From Arthrobacter sp. PGP41 (GTDB lineage Bacteria; Actinomycetota; Actinomycetes; Actinomycetales; Micrococcaceae), in contig NZ_CP026514.1 of the NCBI RefSeq assembly GCF_002953935.1, positions 62,001 through 126,000 of the forward strand: a stretch of 64,000 bases of DNA. The letters are read 5' to 3'. Under the pieces are notes generated by a model, which made no database searches, was not told where the DNA came from, and saw only the letters and a program-made list of their open reading frames with translations. Positions 51,210-62,426 of this stretch are shown here, piece after piece (position 1 is the stretch's first letter; each line of letters begins with the position of its first letter). The translations under genes and the position numbers were made by a program.

Positions 51210-52214
51210 ATGAAAACCCGTTCCCGTATCGCCGCAGCCCTCGCGGCAGCATCCCTTATTGCCCTCACCGGCTGCGGCGCCAACGCCGGAGCCACCAACG
51301 CCCCCGGCGGCGACTTTCCGAAGAAGGGCAAGACGATTGACCTCGTGGTCGCCTTCTCCTCGGGCGGCGCCGTGGACACCGCTGCCCGGCTCATCCAGCC
51401 CATCCTGGAAAAGGAACTCGGCACCAACGTCGAGGTCATCAACAAGCCCGGCGCCGGCGGGCAGATCGGCTACACGCAGCTGACCAGCGCCGCTCCGGAC
51501 GGCTACACCATCGGCGCCACCGGCTCCCCGTCCGTCGTCGTATCACCCCTGGATCCCGCCCGCGGCGCCAAGTACACCCGCGACAGCTTCCAGCCGCTGG
51601 GCCGGCAGGTCATTGACCCCGCCGTCATCGCGGTCCAGCCGGACAGCCCGTACCAGACGCTGAAGGATCTGCTGGACGCCGCCAAGGCGAACCCCAAGTC
51701 CATGACGGCGAGCACCACCGGCCTGCAGACCGGCGAACACTTCGCCCTGGCCCAGATCCAGGAAACCACCGGCGCCGAGTTCGCGCCGGTCCACTTCTCG
51801 GAGGGTGCCTCGCAGGCAACCACGGCGTTCCTCGGCAAGCATGTTGACATCCTCGTGGCCAACGTCAGCGACGTGACGGACCTGACCAAGCAGGGCAAGG
51901 CCCGCGTCCTGGGCGTCATGACGACCGAACGGTCCCCGTCGCTGCCGGATGTTCCCACGTTCAAGGAATCCGGCTACGAGGTTGAAGCGGGCACCGCACG
52001 CGGCTACTCCGCACCGGACGGGCTGCCCGCAGAGGTGGCCGAGAAGCTGGAAGCCGCCATCAAGACGGCCGTCGAAGACCCGTCCGTGGTGCAGAAGATG
52101 AACGACCTCGGCCTGCAGACCAGCTACCTCTCCGGCAACGACTACAAGCAGTTCTGGGCCGGGCAGGAAGAGGACTTCAAGAAGGCCCTCCCCCTGGTCC
52201 AGAAGACCGACTGA
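51210..52214 (+). CDS. tctC: Tripartite tricarboxylate transporter substrate-binding lipoprotein TctC (Bug family)
   Basis: A 334-aa protein with a lipoprotein signal (RIAAALAAASLIALTGC, lipobox LTGC at about 21) and a Bug-type binding fold: KKGKTIDLVVAFSSGGAVDTAARLIQPILEKELGTNVEVINKPGAGGQIGYTQL, and TEPSL-like variant segments such as TTERSPSLPDVPTFKESGYEVEAGTARGYSAPDGLPAEV. It binds a carboxylate and delivers it to TctAB. The gene order B-A-C differs from the common C-B-A order. ATG at 51210 after AAAGGAGAAGAACC. Confidence 0.92.
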   Translation: MKTRSRIAAALAAASLIALTGCGANAGATNAPGGDFPKKGKTIDLVVAFSSGGAVDTAARLIQPILEKELGTNVEVINKPGAGGQIGYTQLTSAAPDGYTIGATGSPSVVVSPLDPARGAKYTRDSFQPLGRQVIDPAVIAVQPDSPYQTLKDLLDAAKANPKSMTASTTGLQTGEHFALAQIQETTGAEFAPVHFSEGASQATTAFLGKHVDILVANVSDVTDLTKQGKARVLGVMTTERSPSLPDVPTFKESGYEVEAGTARGYSAPDGLPAEVAEKLEAAIKTAVEDPSVVQKMNDLGLQTSYLSGNDYKQFWAGQEEDFKKALPLVQKTD

Positions 52215-52248
52215 CCCTCCCGCAACCACCGGACGGAAGAAACCCATC

Positions 52249-52878
52249 ATGACAACCCCAGCAATTGACGCCATCGACGCTGACTTCCCCCGCCCCGACA
52301 GGGACGTAGTGGAACGCCTCGCCAAGCTGCCAGCGGCCAACATCGGCGATGCCGTGGACCGCCTGGGTGTCGCGGACTCCGCCATCCAGGCCGTCTGGCC
52401 GGGAGCCCGGCTGGCCGGGCCGGCCTTCACCGTATGGACGCGCCCCGGAGACAACCAGGGCATCCACAAGGCCCTGGAACTGGCCCGGCCCGGCGATGTC
52501 ATTGTGGTGGCCGGCGGCGGTGACTCCTCGCGCGCGCTGCTGGGCGAGCTCATCGGTGAACGTGCCATTAACCTTGGCATTGCGGGTTTCGCGCTGGACG
52601 GAGCAGCGCGCGACGCCGAGGCGCTGGGTGAGATTGGCATGCCCGTCTTCGCCCGGGCTACTTCCCCCGCCGGCCCCTACAAGAACGGTCCCTTCCGCTT
52701 GGGGACGCCGCTCGCCTTCGGCGGCGTCCCCGTCCTGCCCGGCGACGTGGTCATCGGTGACTCCGACGGCGTGGTGGTCATCCCCAGGGAGCAGGCAGCC
52801 GCCGTCGCCGAGGCCGCCGAAGCAGTGTTCGCCGATGAAACCAACCGCCGCCAGGCCATCGTCGCCGCCCGCGGTTAA
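52249..52878 (+). CDS. RraA-like / HMG-CHA aldolase family protein
   Basis: A 209-aa protein of the RraA/demethylmenaquinone methyltransferase-like fold: KLPAANIGDAVDRLG, GPAFTVWTRPGDN, GDVIVVAGGGDSSRALLGELIGERAINLGIAGFALDGAARDAEAL and PGDVVIGDSDGVVVIPRE. The GGGD...DG..RD pattern supplies the metal and pyruvate-binding residues of 4-hydroxy-4-methyl-2-oxoglutarate (HMG)/CHA aldolases. In this catabolic cluster an aldolase or decarboxylase on an imported carboxylate is more likely than RNase E inhibition. Confidence 0.85.
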   Translation: MTTPAIDAIDADFPRPDRDVVERLAKLPAANIGDAVDRLGVADSAIQAVWPGARLAGPAFTVWTRPGDNQGIHKALELARPGDVIVVAGGGDSSRALLGELIGERAINLGIAGFALDGAARDAEALGEIGMPVFARATSPAGPYKNGPFRLGTPLAFGGVPVLPGDVVIGDSDGVVVIPREQAAAVAEAAEAVFADETNRRQAIVAARG

Positions 52879-52898
52879 GCAAGAAAGACAGGAAAACC

Positions 52899-53678
52899 AT
52901 GACAGCGGTAACCGTTATTGGCCTCGGCGAAGCCGGGGCCACCTATGCCGCGGCGCTCCACGCCGCCGGCCACAAAGTCACCGGATTTGACCCCGTAGCA
53001 CCCACCACCCCTGCAGGTGTCACCCGCGCAGCCACTGCAGCCGAAGCCTGCGCAGGAGCGGACCTCGTCCTGGTGATGACGGGAGCAGCCGCCGCGCGCG
53101 GCGTCGCCGGGGAGTGCCTTCCGGTCCTCGAAGAAGGCAGCTGCTACGCGGACTTCACCTCCTCCTCGCCCGGAGTCATGCAGGAACTCGGACGGCTGCC
53201 AAGCAAAGCCGACTTCGCCGACGTCGCCATCCTCGGGCCGGTCTCCGCGCTGGGGGAGAAGACGCCCCTGATGGTCAGCGGACCCGGAGCCCGGGCGGTG
53301 GCGGACCTCCTCTCCCCGCTGGGGGTCGACGTCGAAATCGCCGCAGGTGAACCCGGCGCCGCCATGGCCCACAAGCTCCTCCGGAGCGTCCTGATGAAGG
53401 GGCTGGCCTCGGTGGTGGTGGAGGCCGTGGCCGCCGGCCGGGCAGCGGGCCTCGAAGAGTGGATCCGGGCCCAGATCGCAAGCCAGCTTGCCGGTGACGG
53501 GCAGGCCGTCATCGACCGGTTCCTCACCGGAACTGCAAAGCACGCCCTCCGGCGCTCAAAGGAAATGCAGGACACGGCCAGCTACCTTGGCGACCTTGGA
53601 GTGCCGGCCGAGATGACCGCCGCCTCAGCCGCCGCCCTTGGCCGCATCGCCCGGGAACCGGCGCCGGCCTTGCGCTGA
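52899..53678 (+). CDS. NAD(P)-dependent beta-hydroxyacid dehydrogenase-like protein with DUF1932 C-terminus
   Basis: A 259-aa protein. The N-terminal Rossmann domain (MTAVTVIGLGEAGATYAAALHAAGHKVTGFDP) is of the 6-phosphogluconate dehydrogenase/3-hydroxyisobutyrate dehydrogenase type. GSCYADFTSSSPGVMQEL and MAHKLLRSVLMKGLASVVVEA hold the usual substrate and catalytic lysine regions (K in AHKLLRS). The C-terminal helical part resembles DUF1932. It would oxidise a hydroxyacid delivered by the transporter or produced by the neighbouring aldolase. Start ATG 52899, 20 bp after rraA-like. Confidence 0.85.
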   Translation: MTAVTVIGLGEAGATYAAALHAAGHKVTGFDPVAPTTPAGVTRAATAAEACAGADLVLVMTGAAAARGVAGECLPVLEEGSCYADFTSSSPGVMQELGRLPSKADFADVAILGPVSALGEKTPLMVSGPGARAVADLLSPLGVDVEIAAGEPGAAMAHKLLRSVLMKGLASVVVEAVAAGRAAGLEEWIRAQIASQLAGDGQAVIDRFLTGTAKHALRRSKEMQDTASYLGDLGVPAEMTAASAAALGRIAREPAPALR

Positions 53679-53757
53679 GCGCAGAGTCGGGCAGAATCAG
53701 GAACAGATCTTAAGTGACCCACCACATCACCGGCGTCCCGCCGTCAGGAGCAGCAGC

Positions 53758-55094
53758 ATGACCGGCATCTGGGCACTCGGCGCCTACCTTGCCGTCATCC
53801 TGCTGTGGACAACCGTGCTCAAGCGCAGCGTGGGGGAGGCCATGATCCTCGGCTTCCTGGCGGTGCTGCCGTTCACGGGGGCGGCCGCGGCGCGGATCGG
53901 CTGGGATGCGCTGTACTCGGCCATTACAGACGAGATTGTCTACGCCACCATGGCCTTCGTTTTCATGGGCTACATGCTGGACAAAACCGGCGTGCTGGAC
54001 CGGCTGATCGACCTGCTGAATTCCCTGATCGGCGGGGTCAAGGGCGGTCCGGCCTGGGTCTCCACGGTGGCCTCGGCCGGACTGGGCAGCGTGGTGCACA
54101 ACCAGGCCGCCATTGCCGCCACCGTGGGGTCGGTGACCATCCCGTGGATGGAAAAATCCAAACTGGACAAGCCCTCCGCGGCCACGCTTGTTGCAGGGAA
54201 CGCTGGAATGGGCATCACGTTTCCGTTCAGTGCCTCGATGTTCGTGCTGGTCGGTTCCACCACGGTGGGGCCCCTTCTGGACATCAACGCGCTGATCCTC
54301 CCGTTGCTGTTCGGCGGGCTGTGGTGCTTCCTGCACCGGCTGATCGTCACTTGGCTGCTGGTCCGCAAGAGCGGCATGGCACCGCTGGACGCCGCGCACC
54401 GGCTGCCGGTCCCGGCCGCGTTCGGCCGCGGCTGGGCCACACTGCTGCTGTTTGTTATGGTGGCCATCCCGCTGCTCATCACGTCCGGGGCCATCGCCGC
54501 GGGGCTCTCGGACTGGACCGGGAGTGATGTCACCAAGGCCGTCAGCGTCATCATCTGGATCCCGGTGGTCCTGATCATCACAGGCCTGCTGCTGGGCCGG
54601 AAGAAGCTGCCCGCCGACGGCCGGGGGTGGTGGACGCTGCTGGAGAACTCCGCGCCGCGCTTCGGCATCGTGGGCGTCACCGTGGTGTTCGCGTTCGCCG
54701 GCGCCAATGCCCTCGCCGCCACCGGCCTGCCCAAGCAGATGACCGAACTGCTCAACGGGATGAACCTCCCGCTGTGGCTCCTGGCCATCCTGATCGGCCT
54801 GATTGTCATCGCGGTGGCAGCGCCCCTGTCCGCAACGGCCACCATGGCTGCCGTCGGCACCGTGGGCGTCGCCGCGCTGGTGGCAGCCGGTGTCCCGGCC
54901 ACCACGGCAGCCGTCGCCGTCCTGGTCTTCTCCTCCTGCGAGGCGGCGGTCCCGCCGGGAGGGCCCCGCTGTACGTGGCATGCGGCATCGCGGACGTGGA
55001 CCCGATCACTACGTTCCTCCGGCTGCTGACCCACTACGCCCTGCCGCTGCTGGGCATCGGCGTCCTGATCATCCTCGGCATCCTGCCCATCTAA
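53758..55094 (+). pseudogene. DctM-like TRAP-type large permease, single-base frameshift near the end
   Basis: From ATG 53758 about 400 residues read as a 10-12 helix permease (MTGIWALGAYLAVILLWTTVLKRSVGEAMILGFLAVLPFTG, VVHNQAAIAATVGSVTIPWMEKSKLD, NAGMGITFPFSASMFVLVGSTTVGPLLDINALILPLLFGG). The frame breaks in GGAGGGCCCCGCTG (about 54958-54971). Adding one G or C gives PPGGAPLYVACGIADVDPITTFLRLLTHYALPLLGIGVLIILGILPI ending at TAA 55094; without it translation ends at 55029 with an unrelated tail. The run of G and C makes a sequencing error plausible. It resembles TRAP DctM subunits, but no DctP binding protein is nearby. Confidence 0.65.
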
Positions 55095-55107
55095 AGGAAA
55101 CAGACAC

Positions 55108-55362
55108 ATGCACACCATCCGAAGGGCCATCGAAGTCCTCTTCGTCCTGACCCTGGCAGCGCTGCTGGCCGGCGGGGTCGTGTTCGTGGCCGGGCAGGCC
55201 ATCGCTCTGGCGGCCGGCCAGGGAGAGTGGCTCACACTGCTCAACGGCACCATCAAGGCGCCCATCTGCATCGCCGCCTCCATCTGTGCCGTCGCCGGGT
55301 TCCTGCTCAGCTACAAACGCCGCCAGGACCAGGATCAGCCGCAGGAAGCGGGGGCACGGTGA
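55108..55362 (+). CDS. Small two-helix membrane protein, partner of the DctM-like permease
   Basis: An 84-aa protein with two hydrophobic helices (AIEVLFVLTLAALLAGGVVFVAGQAIALA and GTIKAPICIAASICAVAGFLLSY) and a charged C-terminus (KRRQDQDQPQEAGAR). It starts 13 bp after the DctM-like gene (AAAGGAAACAGACAC) and overlaps the next gene as GTGA. It resembles a shortened DctQ, but half the usual length. A membrane subunit of the same transporter is likely. Confidence 0.72.
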   Translation: MHTIRRAIEVLFVLTLAALLAGGVVFVAGQAIALAAGQGEWLTLLNGTIKAPICIAASICAVAGFLLSYKRRQDQDQPQEAGAR

Positions 55363-56348
55363 GTCCGGCCGCCAAAGGCGGAAGCTACCCGACGTTCGCC
55401 GGACTCCTCCGCCGGGAGGGCGCATTGGCCGGGACCTCCTGGGGCCTGTTTCCGGACCCAACCCGGGGGACGCCGTCGTTCATCACTCCCCAAACGGTGC
55501 GGGACGCGCGGGACTGCATCCGGACCGGAACTGCCTTTGGCCTGGACTATCCGGCCGATGCCTTCGACCCGGGCATGTCCCTTAAGCGCAGCGCCCCCCG
55601 GCACACCATCTACTCCTCGCACCCGGCCCACCGCGACGATTATCTTGACGGGTACTACCTGCAGGGATCCAGCCAGATCGACGGGCTGCGCCACCGCCGG
55701 GCGGACGACGCCGGCTTCTACAACGGCACGCCCGATGACCGCATCAGCGAGGGCACGCCGGACCTCGGCATCCAGGAATGGGCGGACAGTCCCATTGTGG
55801 GGAGGGGAGTGCTGGTGGACCTGGCCGGGTACCGTGAGGGGAAGGCCGCTCCGATCGACCACGCCGCCGGTGAACCCTTGGGACTGGACTTGATCGAGGG
55901 GGTACTGGACGCCCAGGCCGTGAGCCTCCGGCAGGGCGACATCCTCATGCTGCATACGGGCTGGTGCGAATGGTTCCTTGGCCTGCAGCCGGAGGAGAAG
56001 CAGCGCATGCGGGACAGCAGGCGGGCCACGGGCGTTGCCCAGTCGAGGGAATTCGTCGCGTGGGCCTGGGACCAGCGGCTCGCGCTCCTGGCGGCGGACA
56101 ACTTTGCCCTCGAATGCCTGCCCGCCCTGCCGTCCAGTCCTTACCGCGATTCAGCACCGAACGACCACGGCATGATGCACCAGCAGCTGCTCGCCAAGCT
56201 GGGCATGCCGCTGGGGGAACTGTGGCGGCTGGGTCCGCTGGCCCGGCACATGCGGGCTGCCGGCCAGTGGGACGCCTTCATCAGCATCAAGCCGCTGAAC
56301 ATCATCGGGGGAACAGGTTCACCTGCCAACGCCATTGCGGTGATGTGA
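55359..56348 (+). CDS. Cyclase family protein (kynurenine formamidase-like fold)
   Basis: A 329-aa protein starting at GTG 55359, coupled by GTGA to the preceding gene. It belongs to the large cyclase/kynurenine-formamidase-like family in the longer subgroup that has SSQIDGLRHRR (Gln-x-Asp...His) in place of the classic HxGTHxDxPxH metal motif. GRGVLVDLAGYRE, QGDILMLHTGWCEWF and LAADNFALECLPA are further family segments. These enzymes hydrolyse cyclic amides, lactones or formamides using Mn or Zn. Likely the last step of the IclR-controlled pathway. Confidence 0.85.
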   Translation: MSPAAKGGSYPTFAGLLRREGALAGTSWGLFPDPTRGTPSFITPQTVRDARDCIRTGTAFGLDYPADAFDPGMSLKRSAPRHTIYSSHPAHRDDYLDGYYLQGSSQIDGLRHRRADDAGFYNGTPDDRISEGTPDLGIQEWADSPIVGRGVLVDLAGYREGKAAPIDHAAGEPLGLDLIEGVLDAQAVSLRQGDILMLHTGWCEWFLGLQPEEKQRMRDSRRATGVAQSREFVAWAWDQRLALLAADNFALECLPALPSSPYRDSAPNDHGMMHQQLLAKLGMPLGELWRLGPLARHMRAAGQWDAFISIKPLNIIGGTGSPANAIAVM

Positions 56349-56369
56349 TGCCGGGGCGGGCTTGTTGGG

Positions 56370-56615
56370 TCAGGCCAGCCGCCCGCCGCTGGTGAGGGCC
56401 TCCGGGTCGTGGCTGGTGGCCAGCCACTCCTGCGTCAGGTGGCCGAGCCGGAGATCGTCCGGGGACCCGGCGCCGCCCATCCTGGTGGGCACCCAGCCCG
56501 GATCCGACGGCATTGCTGCGGACGTCCGGCCACAATCGGCCGACGGCGGACGCCAGGGCCGTGAGGTAGAGCTTGCCGTCGGAATAGGGTGGCCCTGCCA
56601 GCACCCGTTGTGCAA
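56370..56615 (-). pseudogene. C-terminal remnant of a short-chain dehydrogenase, frameshifted
   Basis: On the minus strand one frame reads PPYSDGKLYLTALASAVGRLWPDVRSNAV (active-site Tyr/Lys region, YSxxK) and the next frame continues DPGWVPTRMGGAGSPDDLRLGHLTQEWLATSHDPEALTSGGRLA to the stop at 56370. The break is at GCCGTCGGATCCGGG, where one extra G has entered. The Rossmann half of the SDR is missing; only about 75 residues remain. It is a degraded fragment between the cyclase and MOSC genes. Confidence 0.65.
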
Positions 56616-56762
56616 TCAGGTGTGCTTGCGCTGGCCAGCTCTCAAGGCGTCACGCAAAACACGCTTTTGGGGAACGGCCGACGGCGGCGGCGCGGATTTC
56701 CGGGGGCCCGCGGCCGAAGGTGGGCCAAAAGCGTGCTGTATGTGACGCCGTCGGAAGTGGAG

Positions 56763-57335
56763 CTACGGCAGCCGGCCGGGCCGCAGCAGGGAGGGAACGC
56801 CCGCCTGCCCGGGATCCAGCGGAACAGGGCTGACCAGGACCGCCGGGCCCCGGTGCAGGACGCCACCCGATACAGCGCGGCAGCGGACCCCGCCCCTGCC
56901 GCGCATGGCGGCATGGCCCCCCGGAGCCAGCACCTCGTTCATCCAGGCGCAGGGATGCGCCGGGCGCCCGCCATGGAGCTGGACCCGGGACCCGCGCGAT
57001 TCCAGCACAAAATCCTGCCCCAGCAGCGGGGCCAGGTGCGCTCCCCGGAGGATAACGTTCCGCCGGGTGGCCAGAGGATCGAACGGCCCGGCGCCGAGTT
57101 CTGCCGCCATTGCTTCGAGGGCCTCGACGGCGAACAAAGTCACCGCGGCGTCCATGTGTGCGGCCTTGCCGAAGAAGCGGTCACCCACGATGCCCTTGCC
57201 CGCCACAACCTCCGCGCTCGCCGCGTCGGCGGTGGGGACATTGGCGGCACCGTCCCGTGCCCGCCCGAAGTAGGCGTGCCCCGGCGACACCAGCAGGTGC
57301 AGGATCTCGACGTCGTAGCTATAGGTTTCGCCCAT
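56763..57335 (-). CDS. MOSC domain-containing protein
   Basis: A 190-aa single MOSC domain: VEILHLLVSPGHAYFGR, GKGIVGDRFFGKAAHMDAAVTLFAVEALEAMAAEL, DPLATRRNVILRGAHLAPLLGQDFVL and the cysteine motif PAHPCAWMNEV, where the conserved Cys is thought to handle sulfur or bind molybdenum cofactor. The C-terminal ~25 residues (VSPVPLDPGQAGVPSLLRPGRLP) are unusual and may read into non-family sequence. Role probably in molybdenum cofactor- or sulfur-carrier chemistry. It lies just downstream of the UvrA-like gene. Confidence 0.85.
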   Translation of the reverse strand: MGETYSYDVEILHLLVSPGHAYFGRARDGAANVPTADAASAEVVAGKGIVGDRFFGKAAHMDAAVTLFAVEALEAMAAELGAGPFDPLATRRNVILRGAHLAPLLGQDFVLESRGSRVQLHGGRPAHPCAWMNEVLAPGGHAAMRGRGGVRCRAVSGGVLHRGPAVLVSPVPLDPGQAGVPSLLRPGRLP

Positions 57336-57341
57336 TCCAGC

Positions 57342-59732
<2,391 letters not shown>

Positions 59733-59756
59733 GCGTCTCCCTAGGCTTGCTGCGAC

Positions 59757-60166
<410 letters not shown>

Positions 60167-60170
<4 letters not shown>

Positions 60171-60625
60171 GGCAGCCATGCTAGTTGCGGCTCCGGCGCG
60201 GTTGCTTCTCGATTCCTGACCGGTCTGGTGACCTGTTTCGCCACGCACGCAGGGATGCCCGCCGTCGTCATCGCCGCCTCCTGTTTGTACACGCTGGGCG
60301 GCATCCCGACGAGTTCCGTGAAGCGGGTGCTGAACGTCCCCAGTGAGGAACAGCCGACGGCGAAGCATGCCTCCGTGACGGAAAGGTCGCCACGGCGAAG
60401 GAGCGCCATGGCCCGTTCGATGCGCCGGGTCATCAGGTAGCTGTAGGGGCTTTCCTGGTAGGCGAGCTTGAATTGCCGGCTCAGGTGCCCGGCCGACATG
60501 TGGACTCCGCGTGCCAGGGATTCGACGTCCAGCGGCTGCGCGTACTCCCGGTCGATCCGGTCCTTGACGCGGCGGAGGTCCCTGAGTTCGCGCAGGCGGG
60601 CATCGGAGACGGGGCTGGTGGTCAC
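60167..60625 (-). CDS. AraC family transcriptional regulator
   Basis: A 152-aa protein with only an AraC DNA-binding domain: VKDRIDREYAQPLDVESLARGVHMSAGHLSRQFKLAYQESPYSYLMTRRIERAMALLRRGDLSVTEACFAVGCSSLGTFSTRFTELVGMPPSVYK contains both helix-turn-helix units. No separate sensor domain is present, so the coupled VOC protein may provide the sensing function (inference). C-terminal tail of ~30 residues is unstructured. Confidence 0.92.
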
Positions 60626-60888
60626 CTTTCAGATGGTGCTACGGAGCTGGGGAGTTGTCCAGAGGGCGAAAGCCCGGGCTGCGGGCGACAAAGAGCAGGC
60701 TCCCCTGCAGAGTATGATTATCCCGCCGACCAACAAATGAGGTCCTCGCCCGCTTGCGGGCTCGAGTAAACGGTTTGTCCGGCAGCCTGATCCAGCCAGC
60801 AGTGGCCTCCGGCAAAAGACACCCCGAAAACCCCGTCAACAATCTTGCCCGGCCTCTGCCTGCCGGGCGCCACCCTTGAGAGGTCTCC

Positions 60889-61263
60889 ATGGAACTGCTG
60901 TGGGAAATCGCCGGCTGGGCCGGTGCGGTTGCTATCCTCAGTGCCTATCTTGCCGTTTCCATGGGCTGGATGAAGGCCGGCAAAGGCTTCCAGACTGCCA
61001 ATCTTTTTGGCGCCGTTGCCTTCATCATGAACGGCACGGTCCACGGGGCCTGGCCTTCCGTGGTGACGAACGTGGCCTGGTTCCTCATTTCCGCCGTCGC
61101 GCTTGTCCGCATGCGGCAGGCGGGCCAGCCGCCGGTGATGCCCGAAGACGCTCCGCAGGTCCAATTCCCGGGCGTCCCGGACACCACCGGCCAGCTCGCT
61201 GTTGTTGAAGTACTTACTGGTTCCGTCCACGGCGACGACGACGGGCGCCGCCCCCTTCGCTGA
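60889..61263 (+). CDS. CBU_0592 family membrane protein
   Basis: A 124-aa protein with three hydrophobic helices: EIAGWAGAVAILSAYLAVSMGWM, QTANLFGAVAFIMNGTVHGAWPSVVTNVAWFLISAVALV, then a cytoplasmic tail with a proline-rich end. The GxxxxxxAYxxxxxG...NxxGxxxxxxN pattern matches the CBU_0592 family. ATG 60889 follows GAGAGGTCTCC. Function unknown. Monocistronic. Confidence 0.8.
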   Translation: MELLWEIAGWAGAVAILSAYLAVSMGWMKAGKGFQTANLFGAVAFIMNGTVHGAWPSVVTNVAWFLISAVALVRMRQAGQPPVMPEDAPQVQFPGVPDTTGQLAVVEVLTGSVHGDDDGRRPLR

Positions 61264-61298
61264 CGGCACGGCACTCGCCGGATGAACAACGGAAAGGC

Positions 61299-62426
61299 CT
61301 AGGAAGCAGCTTCCTGGGCCTGGAGTGCGTCCACGTCATTGGCCAGGCCGGCCAGTTCCACGCTCGCCGGCCGCTCAACGGTGCTGTTGATGCGTACTGC
61401 CGTGCCGCTGTGCGCTGACTCGAGCACGGATTCCATGACGTCCAGGGCGTGGTAGGCCATGGCCCCGCCCGCCCGGGGCTCAGCGCCCTCAGGGGTGGAA
61501 GCCAGGTCTGCGATGCCGAAGCCTCTGCCGGAATCGACGTAGCCGGCGGACACCGGAAGGGTCTCCCAGTCCTCTGCCCCGAGCGAAAACAGCTGGACGT
61601 CGCCGTCGAAGTGGTTCGGGTCCGGCACCACCAGGGACCCCAGCTCCCCGTGGATCTCGATGTTGGGCGACTTGGACTTCACGGCGTCGAAGCTCATGAA
61701 CAGGGTGGAGAGCGCACCGGAGGCGTGGACCAGGACGCCGGTGACGTGGGAATCGATGTCAACGGGGACCTTCTCGCCCTGGCGGGGTCCGGAGCCGATG
61801 GTTCGTTCGTTCCGTGTGTGGCTGGCGGCGCCGATGACCGAGACGACGGGGCCCAGCAGGGTAACGAGGGCGGTCACGTAGTACGGGCCCATGTCCAGGA
61901 GCGGGCCGCCGCCGGGCTGGTAGTAGAAGTCCGGGTTGGGGTGCCAGCGCTCATGCCCCGGGGTGACCATCGTGGCGCTCGCCGAGATGGGTGCGCCGAT
62001 CAAGCCGTCGTCGATTGCCTTGCGCGCGGTCTGGATGCCGGTCCCCAGTACCGTGTCCGGCGCGCAGCCGACGGCGACGCCCGCCTCGCGTGCCGCGTCC
62101 AGCACCTGGCGTGCCTCGGCAGTGGTGGCGGCGAGGGGCTTCTCGCCGTACACGCTCTTGCCGGCGGCAATGGCCTTCAGCGCCACCTCGGCGTGGGCGG
62201 CGGGGATGGTCAGGTTCAGCACAAGTTCGACGTCGTCCGCGGCGAGGAGTTCGTCCACGGACATGGCGCGGACACCCTCGTACTCCTCCGCCACGGCCTG
62301 GGCGCGTGCGGGGTCCAGGTCCGCCACGGCCACCAGGTCGATCTGTCCGAGTTTGCGGAAGTTGGTGAGGTACTGCGCGATGATGGCTCCGCAGCCAATG
62401 ATTCCGACTTTCAACGGCTTGCCCAC
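61299..62426 (-). CDS. Gfo/Idh/MocA family oxidoreductase
   Basis: A 375-aa protein from GTG 62426, six bases after AAAGGGG and overlapping the ThuA stop. It has the N-terminal Rossmann motif KVGIIGCGAIIAQYLTNF, the signature SVYGEKPLAATTAEARQVLDAA and a C-terminal domain with GGGPLLDMGPYYVTALVTLLGPVVSVIGAASHTR. It oxidises a sugar or sugar derivative using NAD(P). It lies in an operon with ThuA and a sugar-epimerase-like gene, an arrangement resembling thuAB-like disaccharide catabolism, where the ThuB-type dehydrogenase makes 3-keto sugars. Confidence 0.9.
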   Translation of the reverse strand: MGKPLKVGIIGCGAIIAQYLTNFRKLGQIDLVAVADLDPARAQAVAEEYEGVRAMSVDELLAADDVELVLNLTIPAAHAEVALKAIAAGKSVYGEKPLAATTAEARQVLDAAREAGVAVGCAPDTVLGTGIQTARKAIDDGLIGAPISASATMVTPGHERWHPNPDFYYQPGGGPLLDMGPYYVTALVTLLGPVVSVIGAASHTRNERTIGSGPRQGEKVPVDIDSHVTGVLVHASGALSTLFMSFDAVKSKSPNIEIHGELGSLVVPDPNHFDGDVQLFSLGAEDWETLPVSAGYVDSGRGFGIADLASTPEGAEPRAGGAMAYHALDVMESVLESAHSGTAVRINSTVERPASVELAGLANDVDALQAQEAAS

